Shown: positions 55,496 to 64,000 of the stretch, piece by piece
Numbering within the stretch: position 1 is the stretch's first letter
Layout: each line of letters starts with the position of its first letter
Assembly: GCA_002429085.1 (NCBI GenBank)
Contig: DIYR01000044.1
Location: forward strand, 1-64,000
Reading direction: 5' to 3'
DNA: 64,000 nucleotides
From: Flavobacteriales bacterium UBA6049
Lineage (GTDB): Bacteria > Bacteroidota > Bacteroidia > Flavobacteriales_G > Salibacteraceae
Notes under the pieces: model-generated
Told to the model about the DNA's origin: nothing
Seen by the model: the letters and a program-made list of their open reading frames with translations, nothing else
Databases searched by the model: none
Program-made: the position numbers and the translations under genes

Positions 55496-57301
55496 CTAGT
55501 GGGTATACAAAATAGTAGACCTATGCATGACTGGTAAACCACAAACTGTTGCTGGCATACTAAAAGGGCGATGTTCTAATAACTTCTCAATTCCACTTGA
55601 CACTCCAAAAATGTCTGTTTTATGTTGACCGCTTGATGTTAACTGACCAAACTCATCAATGTAAACAGAAAACAACGCATGAATTCCAGAATCGTCAAAG
55701 TTGTGTAGGTTATCACTCAAAACTAAGTTTTGACGAATAAATCCCTCCACTCCCCCTTGATACCGAAGAGATGAAGGAACAAAATCAATGCGATAAATCT
55801 CTCCCATTTGATCATTCACTAATTCATCTTCAAAGGAAGAAACGTGCTGATGATTCGTAGCATAATAACTATTTACTAGTGGAATATTACTATGTTCATC
55901 GATCATTTTTATTGCCCCAAACTTCTCTAAACCAAAGTATTGTTGATCTTCTCGAGTGAGTTGTTTCATTAGGGAAGCATTATTGATGAAGTAATCTCTT
56001 ATCATTACCAAATCATTGATTGAATAACGGTACATCGTACTCTTTTCAAAAGCAGGAGTCATCCAAGAAGTTTCAAACTTTACCTCATCTTCAAAAGTTG
56101 GATATCGGTGAGAACTCACCACCTTGCCACCTCCACTATACCAATACTCTTCTTCTACCTTATCGCCAAACGCATAGTTTATTTCATGCTCAACACTCAG
56201 TTTCGTTTTAAAGTAATAGCGTTCTTTACCATGTTTCAACCCATACAAATAAGGCGTTTCATGCAGTACATTCCCCACTATATCGAGCTCTTTAACAAAC
56301 CCAGTCAATAACCAATTTGTATCATATTCATTCACAATTCGCTCTCCATATGTTATGCTTTTCCCTTTGGTAACCACTATTTTATTTTCAGGATAGTTGT
56401 ATTCAGTAGCTGCTCTCATTACACCATTGGTACTATAGAACTTGCTCACTCCATGCGCTTTTCCATTTTCATAAAACGCAGAAACCATTTGCTGTCCGTT
56501 GATGTGATACCCTATTTGCTCTCCATCTAGTTTTCCATCATAATAATTCAATTCATACAGCTTTACTCCATTGTGATTATAGGTATATCTGCTTCCTCTC
56601 CCATTAAATAGGTCTCCTGTTTGCAAAACCTTTCCATCACTACTGTAGCAAGATTTTACCTCTAGGAGTTTATCTTTTTCATAAACTAGCTCTTCATTTA
56701 ATTTTCCATTGGGGTAATAGAAAACAAAAGGGCCGTCTAGTTGATCATTTTCAAACTCCATGTATCGTGCTAAAGAACCATTTAAATAAAAAACTGAATC
56801 ACGCTGAGATACTTGATCTTGCTCATATGTATATACTCGATGTCTAAGTAATACACCTGCACTATCATGAATGCTAATTGATTGAGGAACGCTGGGGCTT
56901 TGGTATTCTACAACAGCCCAAACCTTTCCGTTTGGATGATACGACTTCCAAGTCTTATATGGTGTATTAGCAATAAAGTAGGTTTCTGCTTTTAACGTTC
57001 CATCAGGGTAATAATATGTCCACTTATTATCTTTTAAGCCTTCATCAAAATATGCCTGTATGAATAGTTGGCCATTATCATATCTCTGAACCCATTTACC
57101 GGCCCTTTTTCCGTTCAATAAACTTCCTCGAACTATCTCTTGTCCATTTATTAAATACTTGAATTCTCCAGTATGAAGCGTGGACTCCTCTCCTTTAAAT
57201 CGATGTTTAATTTCCGCATTCTTACCTATTGATATTGACTGCCAATCTTGTGCAGCCAATGCTGTACTATAAAACAGAGTGATTAATAGTAAATACTTCA
57301 T
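55496..57301 (-). CDS. MORN-repeat protein with TonB-C-like end, paralogue 2
   Basis: A 601-residue exported protein (signal peptide MKYLLLITLFYSTALAA). MORN-like units include GSLLNGKRAGKWVQRYDNGQ, DEGLKDNKWTYYYPDGTLK, NGKVWAV and YENGKAHGVSKFYSTNGV. The C-terminal TonB-C-like segment reads YIDEFGQLTSSGQHKTD to MPATVCGLPVMH. The ATG shares one base with the stop of paralogue 1 (TAATG), showing coupling. Cellular role unknown; the fold suggests periplasmic protein-protein binding. Confidence 0.82.
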   Translation of the reverse strand: MKYLLLITLFYSTALAAQDWQSISIGKNAEIKHRFKGEESTLHTGEFKYLINGQEIVRGSLLNGKRAGKWVQRYDNGQLFIQAYFDEGLKDNKWTYYYPDGTLKAETYFIANTPYKTWKSYHPNGKVWAVVEYQSPSVPQSISIHDSAGVLLRHRVYTYEQDQVSQRDSVFYLNGSLARYMEFENDQLDGPFVFYYPNGKLNEELVYEKDKLLEVKSCYSSDGKVLQTGDLFNGRGSRYTYNHNGVKLYELNYYDGKLDGEQIGYHINGQQMVSAFYENGKAHGVSKFYSTNGVMRAATEYNYPENKIVVTKGKSITYGERIVNEYDTNWLLTGFVKELDIVGNVLHETPYLYGLKHGKERYYFKTKLSVEHEINYAFGDKVEEEYWYSGGGKVVSSHRYPTFEDEVKFETSWMTPAFEKSTMYRYSINDLVMIRDYFINNASLMKQLTREDQQYFGLEKFGAIKMIDEHSNIPLVNSYYATNHQHVSSFEDELVNDQMGEIYRIDFVPSSLRYQGGVEGFIRQNLVLSDNLHNFDDSGIHALFSVYIDEFGQLTSSGQHKTDIFGVSSGIEKLLEHRPFSMPATVCGLPVMHRSTILYTH

Positions 57302-59073
57302 TATCTAATTGGAGTTACGGGGAAATCCATTCTTTTTACAACATAACTAGGAATAGGAATTCCATTGTAAGTAGCTGGCGACCATACTGGCATTTGCTCA
57401 ATAAATTGTTGAACTGATTGATCGAACTCTGGATCTACGCCTCTTAAAATCTCAACATCTTCAATCAATCCAAAGCGATCTATCCTCATTCCTACTAATA
57501 CCGAGCCTGACACTCCAATTTGATCTGATTTAACTTCTAAATCTTTGTGCCTAACCAAGTATAACAATTCACTCTCATACCCTTCTGGGAACTCGGCAGA
57601 TACGAATAACGGTCTGTAGCTATAATCGTCTCCTTGCTTAGGCTCTAACGGTTCTACAACTTGAAAGTCGTAACTCAATGGAGTTTCTAACAGTTCTACA
57701 CCTGGATACTTTGGAATGTAATGGATAATATCTTTAGAAATAACTGCTTGTCCATATACATCCTCTGAAATAAAGTAATAACCAAACGCCTCTTGAATAG
57801 GAGTCCACCCAGAAACAGGCGAGTTAGTAATATCAAAAGAAAAAGAGGGAGCGCCAAAAATGGAATCTCGCTCTGTTTGTTGGTTAAACGGATTGTAAAT
57901 CTCCCAAACACCACTTCTTGTTCCTCCAGAATAAGTACCTAGCGCCTCTATGTTTCCAATATTCAAGGTGAATTTGGTAAAAGATCCATCCAAAAGTCCT
58001 TTAGTATAGGTGGCAATTTCCGTAGTGTCTTTCATAATATTGGTTTGATACCACTTACCATGCCTAACACCATTTACCAATGTTCCTTTTTCAGCTTCAT
58101 GCATGTTTGCCGAAATTCTTCTCACCACCCAAGCCGTATCGCCTAAAACATCATCATATTCTAGCTCAATTTCTGGAAACTCAAGTGCATTTCTAAAAAT
58201 CCACTTTCCAGTTCTTTTCCCATTCTTATACTCTCCATAGCCCAGCTCTCTGCCACTTTGCTCATAGGTTACAAAACCATGTGGAACACCTTCTTTATAC
58301 TCTTGTCTTTTGTAGATCATCCCATTGGGATAATAATGGTTGATTCTTCCTGTTCCTTCTTCAAAAGAACCAATAACTAATGGCTGGCCTGTTTGAGCCC
58401 TCATAGCCACTACCTCTCTGAGTAAATTCTCTCTGAACTCATACTCTTCCCATCTAGCTCCAGTTGGGTGATACTTGATTAAACGACCATGAAGTTGAGC
58501 GTTTTTTGTTTCCCGATATTCTTCAATTGTTTGATTCTTAAAGTACAACGATCTATATGAAAGCGTGTCTTTACCACTCATTTCTTGATCAAGCAAATAT
58601 CCTGGTCGTTCATTGAAATAGTACAGTACTGCTTGTGTTAACAGTCCTTTATTTCCGTATACGATATCAATAGCATTGTTTCCATTTATGTATGTACCAT
58701 GCCAATGTCCTGAAGGCATTCCGTTTTCAAATGAAAACGAAGCGACCTCTTCTCCACCTTTATCAAATCTCTTCCAGGTACCAGATGGAACACCATTTTG
58801 GTAATACCCAACGATCATTGCCTCGCCAGTCTGAAAATACCGTGTCCACTTACCTATTCTTTTACCATTATCGTACCTCCCCGACACTTGCCTTTTGGCT
58901 TGATACTGTTGCTCAAAAGATCCATGAGGAACTCGTTCGTCTTCTTTGAGAACTTCGGCAATAATTCGAACCTCTGGGTTTAGGTTCATTATTTTTTTCT
59001 TGACTTCTTGTGCCTGAACAAAGCTCACAAGAAAAACTGCAACTCCTATGTTAAAGAAGGTTTTTTGTAGCAT
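57301..59073 (-). CDS. MORN-repeat protein with TonB-C-like end, paralogue 1
   Basis: A 590-residue exported protein (signal peptide MLQKTFFNIGVAVFLVSFVQ then AQ). MORN-like units include GRYDNGKRIGKWTRYFQTGE, YYQNGVPSGTWKRFDKGGE, NGKRTGKWIF and NGVRHGKWYQ. The C-terminus is the clearest TonB-C match of the three (GSVLVGMRIDRFGLIEDVEI to WSPATYNGIPIPS). First gene of the tandem on the minus strand; its stop overlaps the next start (TAATG). Confidence 0.85.
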   Translation of the reverse strand: MLQKTFFNIGVAVFLVSFVQAQEVKKKIMNLNPEVRIIAEVLKEDERVPHGSFEQQYQAKRQVSGRYDNGKRIGKWTRYFQTGEAMIVGYYQNGVPSGTWKRFDKGGEEVASFSFENGMPSGHWHGTYINGNNAIDIVYGNKGLLTQAVLYYFNERPGYLLDQEMSGKDTLSYRSLYFKNQTIEEYRETKNAQLHGRLIKYHPTGARWEEYEFRENLLREVVAMRAQTGQPLVIGSFEEGTGRINHYYPNGMIYKRQEYKEGVPHGFVTYEQSGRELGYGEYKNGKRTGKWIFRNALEFPEIELEYDDVLGDTAWVVRRISANMHEAEKGTLVNGVRHGKWYQTNIMKDTTEIATYTKGLLDGSFTKFTLNIGNIEALGTYSGGTRSGVWEIYNPFNQQTERDSIFGAPSFSFDITNSPVSGWTPIQEAFGYYFISEDVYGQAVISKDIIHYIPKYPGVELLETPLSYDFQVVEPLEPKQGDDYSYRPLFVSAEFPEGYESELLYLVRHKDLEVKSDQIGVSGSVLVGMRIDRFGLIEDVEILRGVDPEFDQSVQQFIEQMPVWSPATYNGIPIPSYVVKRMDFPVTPIR

Positions 59074-59130
59074 GGCTTTAAAGATAGATATGTGTGTGTA
59101 ATTCCGATAACTTATAGCACGTAAACGGCA

Positions 59131-59165
59131 TAAAAAAAACCGACAACGGTTTCGCTATCGGTTTT
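59131..59165 (-). terminator. Terminator of hpd
   Basis: Stem aaaaccga/tcggtttt (59136-59143 with 59158-59165) followed on the minus strand by an eight-T run, 19 nt past the hpd stop. Confidence 0.85.
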
Positions 59166-59184
59166 CTCTGACTATAAATTTGGG

Positions 59185-60324
59185 TTAGAGTGTTCCTCTT
59201 ACCTCTTGCTCACGCTCAATTGCTTCAAATAATGCTTTAAAGTTTCCTTTTCCGAAACTCTGCGCACCTTCTCGCTGAATGATTTCGAAGAATAGAGTTG
59301 GACGATCACTCACTGGCTTAGTGAATAATTGTAACAGGTATCCTTCATCATCACGATCAATTAAAATTCCAAGCTTCTTCAAAGGCTCCAAATCTTCTTT
59401 GATTTCACCTACACGATCTAACACCGTTTCATAATACGTTTCTGGAACTCGTAAAAATTCTACCCCGCGATCGCGCATTGCCGTTACTGTAGTGATGATG
59501 TCATCAGTAGCGACCGCAATGTGTTGAACTCCAGCCCCGTTGTAGAAATCTAAATACTCTTCAACTTGAGACTTTTTCTTTCCTTCTGCTGGCTCATTAA
59601 TTGGGAACTTGATACGACCATTTCCGTTCGTCATTACCTTACTCATTAAGGCTGTATACTCTGTAGAAATGTCTTTATCATCGAATGATACTAGTTGTGC
59701 AAAGCCCATCACTTTTGCATAGAACTCTACCCACGTATTCATCTCATTCCAACCTACGTTTCCAACCATATGGTCAATGTACTTCAGCCCAGTATCAGCT
59801 GGTTGATATTCGCTTTGGTATGGTTGGTAACCTGGCATAAAAATACCGTTATAGTTACTTCTTTCTATGAAGATGTGAATGGTATCTCCGTATGTATGAA
59901 TTCCAGATTTTATAACATATCCGTGTTCATCTTCTTCACGAGTTGGTTCCATGAAAGACTTTGCTCCACGCTTAGTTGTTTCTTCCCAGCTTTTAGTTGC
60001 GTCATCTACCCAAAGAGCAACCACTTTTACACCATCACCATGAGCGCTTAAGTGTTCATTAATTGGTCCTCCTTGTTGTAAAGGAGTAGTTAATACCAAT
60101 CTGATTTTGTCTTGCTGAAGCACGTAAGACGCACGGTCTTTCAACCCTGTTTCTAAACCTCCATATGCAAGATCTTGGAAACCAAAAGCTGTTTTATAAT
60201 AATGAGCTGCTTGTTTGGCATTACCAACATAAAGCTCAACATAATCAGTTCCATTCAATGGCAAAAAGTCTTCTGCCTCTGGAAATATCTTTTCTAACTG
60301 TAATGAGGTTGTATCCGTTGCCAT
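59185..60324 (-). CDS. hpd: 4-hydroxyphenylpyruvate dioxygenase
   Basis: Converts 4-hydroxyphenylpyruvate to homogentisate in tyrosine degradation. A 379-residue vicinal-oxygen-chelate fold in two repeats. Fe(II) ligands sit in YIDHMVGNV (His), GVQHIAVATDDI (His) and LFFEIIQREG (Glu). The N-terminal YVELYVGNAKQAAHYYKTAFG is typical. hmgA lies upstream and transcription runs hmgA to hpd. A TAAATTCG -7-like box (60359-60366) and a short hairpin lie in the 71-nt gap, so a separate hpd promoter is possible. Confidence 0.96.
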   Translation of the reverse strand: MATDTTSLQLEKIFPEAEDFLPLNGTDYVELYVGNAKQAAHYYKTAFGFQDLAYGGLETGLKDRASYVLQQDKIRLVLTTPLQQGGPINEHLSAHGDGVKVVALWVDDATKSWEETTKRGAKSFMEPTREEDEHGYVIKSGIHTYGDTIHIFIERSNYNGIFMPGYQPYQSEYQPADTGLKYIDHMVGNVGWNEMNTWVEFYAKVMGFAQLVSFDDKDISTEYTALMSKVMTNGNGRIKFPINEPAEGKKKSQVEEYLDFYNGAGVQHIAVATDDIITTVTAMRDRGVEFLRVPETYYETVLDRVGEIKEDLEPLKKLGILIDRDDEGYLLQLFTKPVSDRPTLFFEIIQREGAQSFGKGNFKALFEAIEREQEVRGTL

Positions 60325-60368
60325 CTTCCTCTTAGTTTCTTTCGTTATTTGATAATTGCGAATTTAAC

Positions 60369-60386
60369 AAAAGCTCAACGCTGAGC
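60369..60386 (-). terminator. Weak terminator between hmgA and hpd
   Basis: Five-bp stem gctca/tgagc (60373-60377 with 60382-60386) followed on the minus strand by TTTTGTT. Short, so probably only partial. Confidence 0.4.
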
Positions 60387-60395
60387 ATGTTTCGT

Positions 60396-61556
60396 TTACT
60401 TTTCTAACCAAGACTGGTAGTAAGTATCATCAGCAATAGCCATCGCTTCTTTAGTTACCATAAGGGGCTTAAAGGTATCTACCATTACTGCCAGTTCTTC
60501 TGTGTCCTTTTTACCTATACTTCTTTCCATTGCACCAGGATGCGGGCCATGTGGAATACCAGCTGGATGTAATGAAATGTGACCTGCCTCAATATCATTT
60601 CTACTCATGAAGTCGCCATCTACGTAATACAATACCTCATCTGAATCGATATTACTGTGATTGTATGGGGCAGGAATTGCCTCTGGGTGGTAGTCATACA
60701 AACGAGGCACAAATGAGCATATCACAAATCCAGCACACTCAAATGTTTGGTGAATTGGCGGAGGTAAGTGCACTCTACCTGTAATTGGTTCAAAATCATG
60801 GATAGAAAATGCATATGGATAATTATACCCATCCCAACCAATAACATCAAACGGATGCGTTGCATAAACTAGCTCATGCATCATTCCCTGCTTCTTGATT
60901 TTCATAACAAAATCACCTGTTTCATTATGTGTCTCAAGTTTTTCTGGTTTGCGAATATCACGCTCACAGAATGGAGAATCTTCTAATAGCTGACCAAAGT
61001 GATTTCTATAACGCTTTGGTGTATAAATTGGATGAGCTGACTCCGTTATAAACAATCTATTGTCATCGTTTTCAAACTCTAACTGATAAATCATTCCTCT
61101 TGGAATCACTAAGTAATCACCATACGAAAACGTGATATTACCTAGCAAAGTCTTCAGTATTCCATTTCCTTTGTGAATGAAAATTACCTCATCAGAATCT
61201 GCATTCTTGTAAAAGTAATCTGTCATAGATTTTCTTGGAGCAGCCAATATGATGTTACAATCGCTATTGGTTAAAACTGTTTTTCTACTATCCAAGTAAT
61301 CGTCTTCTGGTGGGGTTTGAAACCCTTTTAAGCGAAGCGAATGAATGTTGTTTTCTACAGCAATTTCTGGTGCTACCGAATAAGGTGCCTTGATCGACTT
61401 TACCTGAGTAGGTCTGTGCTCGTGGTATAGTAAAGATGACATTCCTGCAAAGCCGATGGTTCCAAACAATTGCTCGTAATAATAGCTTCCGTCTGGCTTC
61501 TTAAAGGTTGTATGTCTTTTGTGAGGGATCTTTCCCAGAGTATGATACAAAGGCAT
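60396..61556 (-). CDS. hmgA: Homogentisate 1,2-dioxygenase
   Basis: Opens the homogentisate ring to maleylacetoacetate, the step after Hpd. A 386-residue member of the shorter bacterial type. The Fe(II)-site and cupin motifs are in IPRGMIYQLEFEN, FECAGFVICSFVPRLYDYHP and AGHISLHPAGIPHGPHPG (His-rich). The N-terminal KIPHKRHTTFKKPDGSYYYE is typical of Bacteroidota. Fumarylacetoacetase is not in the window. A -7-like box TAATTTTG lies 26 nt upstream. Confidence 0.94.
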   Translation of the reverse strand: MPLYHTLGKIPHKRHTTFKKPDGSYYYEQLFGTIGFAGMSSLLYHEHRPTQVKSIKAPYSVAPEIAVENNIHSLRLKGFQTPPEDDYLDSRKTVLTNSDCNIILAAPRKSMTDYFYKNADSDEVIFIHKGNGILKTLLGNITFSYGDYLVIPRGMIYQLEFENDDNRLFITESAHPIYTPKRYRNHFGQLLEDSPFCERDIRKPEKLETHNETGDFVMKIKKQGMMHELVYATHPFDVIGWDGYNYPYAFSIHDFEPITGRVHLPPPIHQTFECAGFVICSFVPRLYDYHPEAIPAPYNHSNIDSDEVLYYVDGDFMSRNDIEAGHISLHPAGIPHGPHPGAMERSIGKKDTEELAVMVDTFKPLMVTKEAMAIADDTYYQSWLEK

Positions 61557-61582
61557 TGGCTAATCTATTTTTCTATTTATGA

Positions 61583-61590
61583 CAAAATTA
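61583..61590 (-). promoter_or_regulatory. Candidate -7 element of hmgA promoter
   Basis: Minus strand TAATTTTG, an exact TAnnTTTG match, 26 nt before ATG 61556. It partly overlaps one arm of the 11-bp inverted repeat at 61587-61635. Confidence 0.42.
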
Positions 61591-61635
61591 GCCGAGCAAC
61601 TTACTCAGAAAATGATGAAAGTCAGCTCGGCTAAT
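61587..61635 (-). terminator. Inverted repeat, probable trhO terminator
   Basis: Perfect 11-bp arms (ATTAGCCGAGC at 61587-61597 and its complement at 61625-61635) separated by 27 nt. On the minus strand the repeat is followed by TTTTGTC, 31 nt past the trhO stop. The long loop makes it unusual as a terminator. Confidence 0.5.
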
Positions 61636-61666
61636 GAATATCAAATACACTAGTATAAATGTGTTG

Positions 61667-62713
61667 TTATTCAGCAGTATCTCCTATCAATTTTGGTCGT
61701 AAACGCCCTTTCTTGAATATTTTTTGCTGATTACCCGCATGTTCTTTGCCTTTTCTCAACTTACGTTGCTCTTCTTCAGGCAAGTGAATTACATCTTGAC
61801 ATTCTGGTGTACAACAGCCTTCGTATTTCTCTGCACACTCTTCACATTGAATGAATAATAAATGACAAGCATCATTCTTACAGTTGGTATGTGTATCACA
61901 AGGCTTACCACACTGATGACAGTGCGAAATGATTTCACCACTAATACGCTCAGCCATTCTATCGTCAAATACGAAGTTCTTGCCAACAAACTTGTTATCT
62001 AGCCCTTCAGCATCTATTTGGCGTTTGTAATCAATGATTCCGCCTAACAACTGATTTACATCTTCAAAACCATGGTGCTTTAAATAAGAACTTGTTTTCT
62101 CGCACCGGATTCCTCCAGTACAATACAATAGCACTTTCTTATCACGGTGTTCCTCTAACTTCTTCAACACCATTGGAAGCTCATCTCTAAAAGTATCAGA
62201 ATCAGGACATACTGCACCATCAAAATGGCCAATCTCACTTTCATAATGGTTACGCATGTCAACAATTACGGTATTTCCTCCGTCCATTGCATCGTTCCAC
62301 TCTTTAGCTGTAAGATGTTTTCCAACGTTAGTTACATCGTAATCTTCTGGTTCTAACCCATCAGCTACAATTTGCTTTCGCACCTTGATAATCAACTTAT
62401 AGAACGATTTACCATCGTCTTCTACGGCAATCTTAAATGGAATGTTCTGGAACAACTCAATTCCATGAAGATGCTTCACAAATTCTTCCCAGTTGTGTTC
62501 TGGAACACTCATTTGTGCATTGATCCCTTCTGTTGCTAAGTAAATTCTTCCAAAAGCGCCTAGTTTATTCCACGCGATATACAATTCATCACGCAATGCT
62601 TTTGGGTCGTCAATGATGACGTAGCGGTAAAATGAGACAGTAACTCTCTTAAACGTTTCTTCTTGAAGCCGCTCTCTCAAGACACGTTTGTCAATTTTGT
62701 TATACAGTTGCAT
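61667..62713 (-). CDS. trhO: tRNA uridine(34) hydroxylase TrhO (rhodanese-like)
   Basis: A 348-residue TrhO/YceA-type protein. An N-terminal acylphosphatase-like domain (about 1-110) precedes a rhodanese domain with catalytic Cys in VLLYCTGGIRCEKTSSYL. The C-terminal 80 residues are cysteine-rich (CHQCGKPCDTHTNCKNDACH and CEECAEKYEGCCTPECQ) and probably bind zinc. TrhO makes 5-hydroxyuridine at the wobble position. An in-frame GTG at 62722 would add three residues; ATG 62713 is preferred. Confidence 0.92.
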   Translation of the reverse strand: MQLYNKIDKRVLRERLQEETFKRVTVSFYRYVIIDDPKALRDELYIAWNKLGAFGRIYLATEGINAQMSVPEHNWEEFVKHLHGIELFQNIPFKIAVEDDGKSFYKLIIKVRKQIVADGLEPEDYDVTNVGKHLTAKEWNDAMDGGNTVIVDMRNHYESEIGHFDGAVCPDSDTFRDELPMVLKKLEEHRDKKVLLYCTGGIRCEKTSSYLKHHGFEDVNQLLGGIIDYKRQIDAEGLDNKFVGKNFVFDDRMAERISGEIISHCHQCGKPCDTHTNCKNDACHLLFIQCEECAEKYEGCCTPECQDVIHLPEEEQRKLRKGKEHAGNQQKIFKKGRLRPKLIGDTAE

Positions 62714-62742
62714 GCTGTACACGTTTAGAAATTAGAAAGTTG

Positions 62743-62750
62743 CAAAGTTA
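62743..62750 (-). promoter_or_regulatory. Candidate -7 element of trhO promoter
   Basis: Minus strand TAACTTTG, an exact TAnnTTTG match, 29 nt upstream of ATG 62713. No convincing -33 at usual spacing. Confidence 0.42.
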
Positions 62751-62842
62751 ACGTTTTGAATCACTGTATTTTCCTGACAATAATCATTGTATGATTCTAG
62801 CTTCTAGCATTTACACCATCTTTGCAATTTATTAGTTGTCAC

Positions 62843-64000
62843 ATGAAGAAAACGCAAGACATTCGTATTGAAGAATATAATTATCCACTTGAAAACGAAC
62901 GTATTGCAAAACATCCGCTTGAACAAAGAGATCTAAGCAAACTATTAGTTTATAAAGGTGGTACTATTTCAGAAAAGGTTTATAAGCAACTTCCAAGCCT
63001 ACTCCCAGCAAATAGTCATCTTGTATTTAATAACACCAAGGTTATCCAAGCTAGGTTACTATTTCAACTTCCAACAGGAAGAACTATTGAAATATTCTGT
63101 TTAGAACCAGATTCTGCTTCCTTAGATATATCTATCGCTATGCAACAAACCAGACACTCTACATGGTGGTGCTTAGTGGGTGGAGCTAAGAAATGGAAAG
63201 AAAATGTAGTTCTTGAAGGGAAACTAGGAGAATCGACTATTTATGCTAAACGCATTGAGAGAGGGAGTGATAGTTTTTTAATTGAGTTTAGCTGGAAACC
63301 AGAAAACCTAAGCTTCGCAGCTATCCTAGACAAACTAGGCAAAACCCCTCTACCTCCATACATGAGGCGCAATGCTGAGGATACTGATAAATCTCGCTAT
63401 CAAACTGTATATGCAGAACATGAAGGATCTGTAGCTGCTCCAACAGCAGGTTTACACTTTACTCCAGAACTACTTTCTACCCTTGATTCTGCAGGGACCC
63501 ATAGACATTTTGTTACATTACATGTAGGTGCAGGAACTTTTAAACCAGTTAGTTCTGATCAAATTGGTGATCACGACATGCACCATGAACTGATTCAAGT
63601 TTCTACCGAAAAAATAGTGGAGTTAAGTCAAGTTGATGGGCCAATTATTCCAGTTGGAACAACATCTATGCGCACGCTTGAAAGCCTATATTGGCTGGGT
63701 GTAAAAGTGTGGACAAAACCAGATCTTGAGCTAAAAGATTTGAGGGTGCTACAATGGGATCCGTATAATCAAGAAGAGTTACCAGATACGAAAACTGCTC
63801 TTTCAGCTTTAGCTAATTACCTCAAGCAAAAAGGTCAATTGTTATTAATGACTAAAACTCAGTTGATGATTGCTCCCGGATACGAATTTAAAGTCTGCAA
63901 TGGTCTAATAACCAACTTTCATCAACCTAAAAGTACGTTACTCCTGTTAGTTTCTGCCTTGATAGGTAACGACTGGAAGAAAGTATATCAATATGCATTA
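62843..64000 (+). CDS. queA: S-adenosylmethionine:tRNA ribosyltransferase-isomerase, partial
   Basis: Penultimate step of queuosine synthesis: transfers the ribosyl part of SAM to 7-aminomethyl-deazaguanine in tRNA. The frame starts at ATG 62843 and stays open to the right edge (386 codons), so only the very end is missing. Motifs seen after translation: YNYPLENERIAKHPLEQRD, LVFNNTKVIQARL, AAPTAGLHFTPELL, HVGAGTFKPV and ITNFHQPKSTLLLLVSAL. Lies divergent from trhO, another tRNA-modification gene. Confidence 0.94.
   Translation, partial: MKKTQDIRIEEYNYPLENERIAKHPLEQRDLSKLLVYKGGTISEKVYKQLPSLLPANSHLVFNNTKVIQARLLFQLPTGRTIEIFCLEPDSASLDISIAMQQTRHSTWWCLVGGAKKWKENVVLEGKLGESTIYAKRIERGSDSFLIEFSWKPENLSFAAILDKLGKTPLPPYMRRNAEDTDKSRYQTVYAEHEGSVAAPTAGLHFTPELLSTLDSAGTHRHFVTLHVGAGTFKPVSSDQIGDHDMHHELIQVSTEKIVELSQVDGPIIPVGTTSMRTLESLYWLGVKVWTKPDLELKDLRVLQWDPYNQEELPDTKTALSALANYLKQKGQLLLMTKTQLMIAPGYEFKVCNGLITNFHQPKSTLLLLVSALIGNDWKKVYQYAL

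Overview
The window looks like chromosome from a member of the Bacteroidota, most likely an aquatic, carotenoid-pigmented Flavobacteriales bacterium near the Cryomorphaceae or Crocinitomicaceae. The evidence is SprB-type adhesin repeats, BACON domains, type IX secretion (T9SS) C-terminal sorting domains, TAnnTTTG-type -7 promoter elements, a eukaryote-like NrdB, a dimeric GlyRS, a heterodimer-type lycopene cyclase with CruF, and MORN-repeat exported proteins. The DNA is AT-rich and gene-dense. I see no rRNA, tRNA, CRISPR array, insertion sequence, prophage or plasmid gene. The assignment is inference from gene content.

Layout. 1-6254: the first two thirds or more of a giant SprB-repeat adhesin (minus strand, runs off the left edge). 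6419-8497: metG. 8653-16201: a plus-strand run with ldcA, a YraN nuclease-like gene, an rRNA pseudouridine synthase, an AsmA-like protein, an orphan sensor histidine kinase and hemW. 16219-18922: a metal-dependent cyclase-family hydrolase, an Lrp/AsnC regulator, a YjbR protein and an EamA exporter. 19002-25478: a BACON/T9SS protein, a small exported protein and a subtilisin-like T9SS protease. 25524-28334: the heme genes hemA-hemC-hemD (minus). 28519-31974: nrdB-nrdA (minus). 32274-33379: a DUF3109 protein and a methyltransferase. 33956-37126: glyS, a small membrane protein, a Crp-like regulator and a conserved small protein.

37128-44169 is a tightly packed minus-strand array: redoxin, crtD, cruF, crtZ, crtYcd, a PMT-like glycosyltransferase and an Fe-S photolyase. 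The first five genes abut or overlap by 4 nt. Together they would modify and protect with a monocyclic, probably myxol- or saproxanthin-like carotenoid and repair UV damage; crtB and crtI are not in the window. 44271-53711 holds orphan exported proteins, a DUF72/DUF3820/MATE cluster, a PLP aminotransferase, a ClC channel and an Asp/Asn hydroxylase-like protein. 53708-59073 is a tandem of three diverged MORN-repeat proteins, each ending in a TonB-C-like domain. 59185-62713 holds the tyrosine-catabolic pair hpd-hmgA and trhO, followed by queA, which runs off the right edge.

The most unusual signal is at hemC-hemD. The hemD frame has no ATG, GTG, TTG or CTG codon upstream of its conserved first strand, yet it is entered exactly by a -1 shift on a nine-A run followed by G at the end of hemC. 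This suggests a HemC-HemD fusion made by frameshifting or transcript slippage, or else a one-base homopolymer error. Other points worth checking are the four-unit higher-order repeat in the adhesin, the missing C-terminal redox cysteine pair of NrdA, the MORN/TonB-C triplication, and a small Lys/Cys-rich exported protein with its own promoter and terminator.
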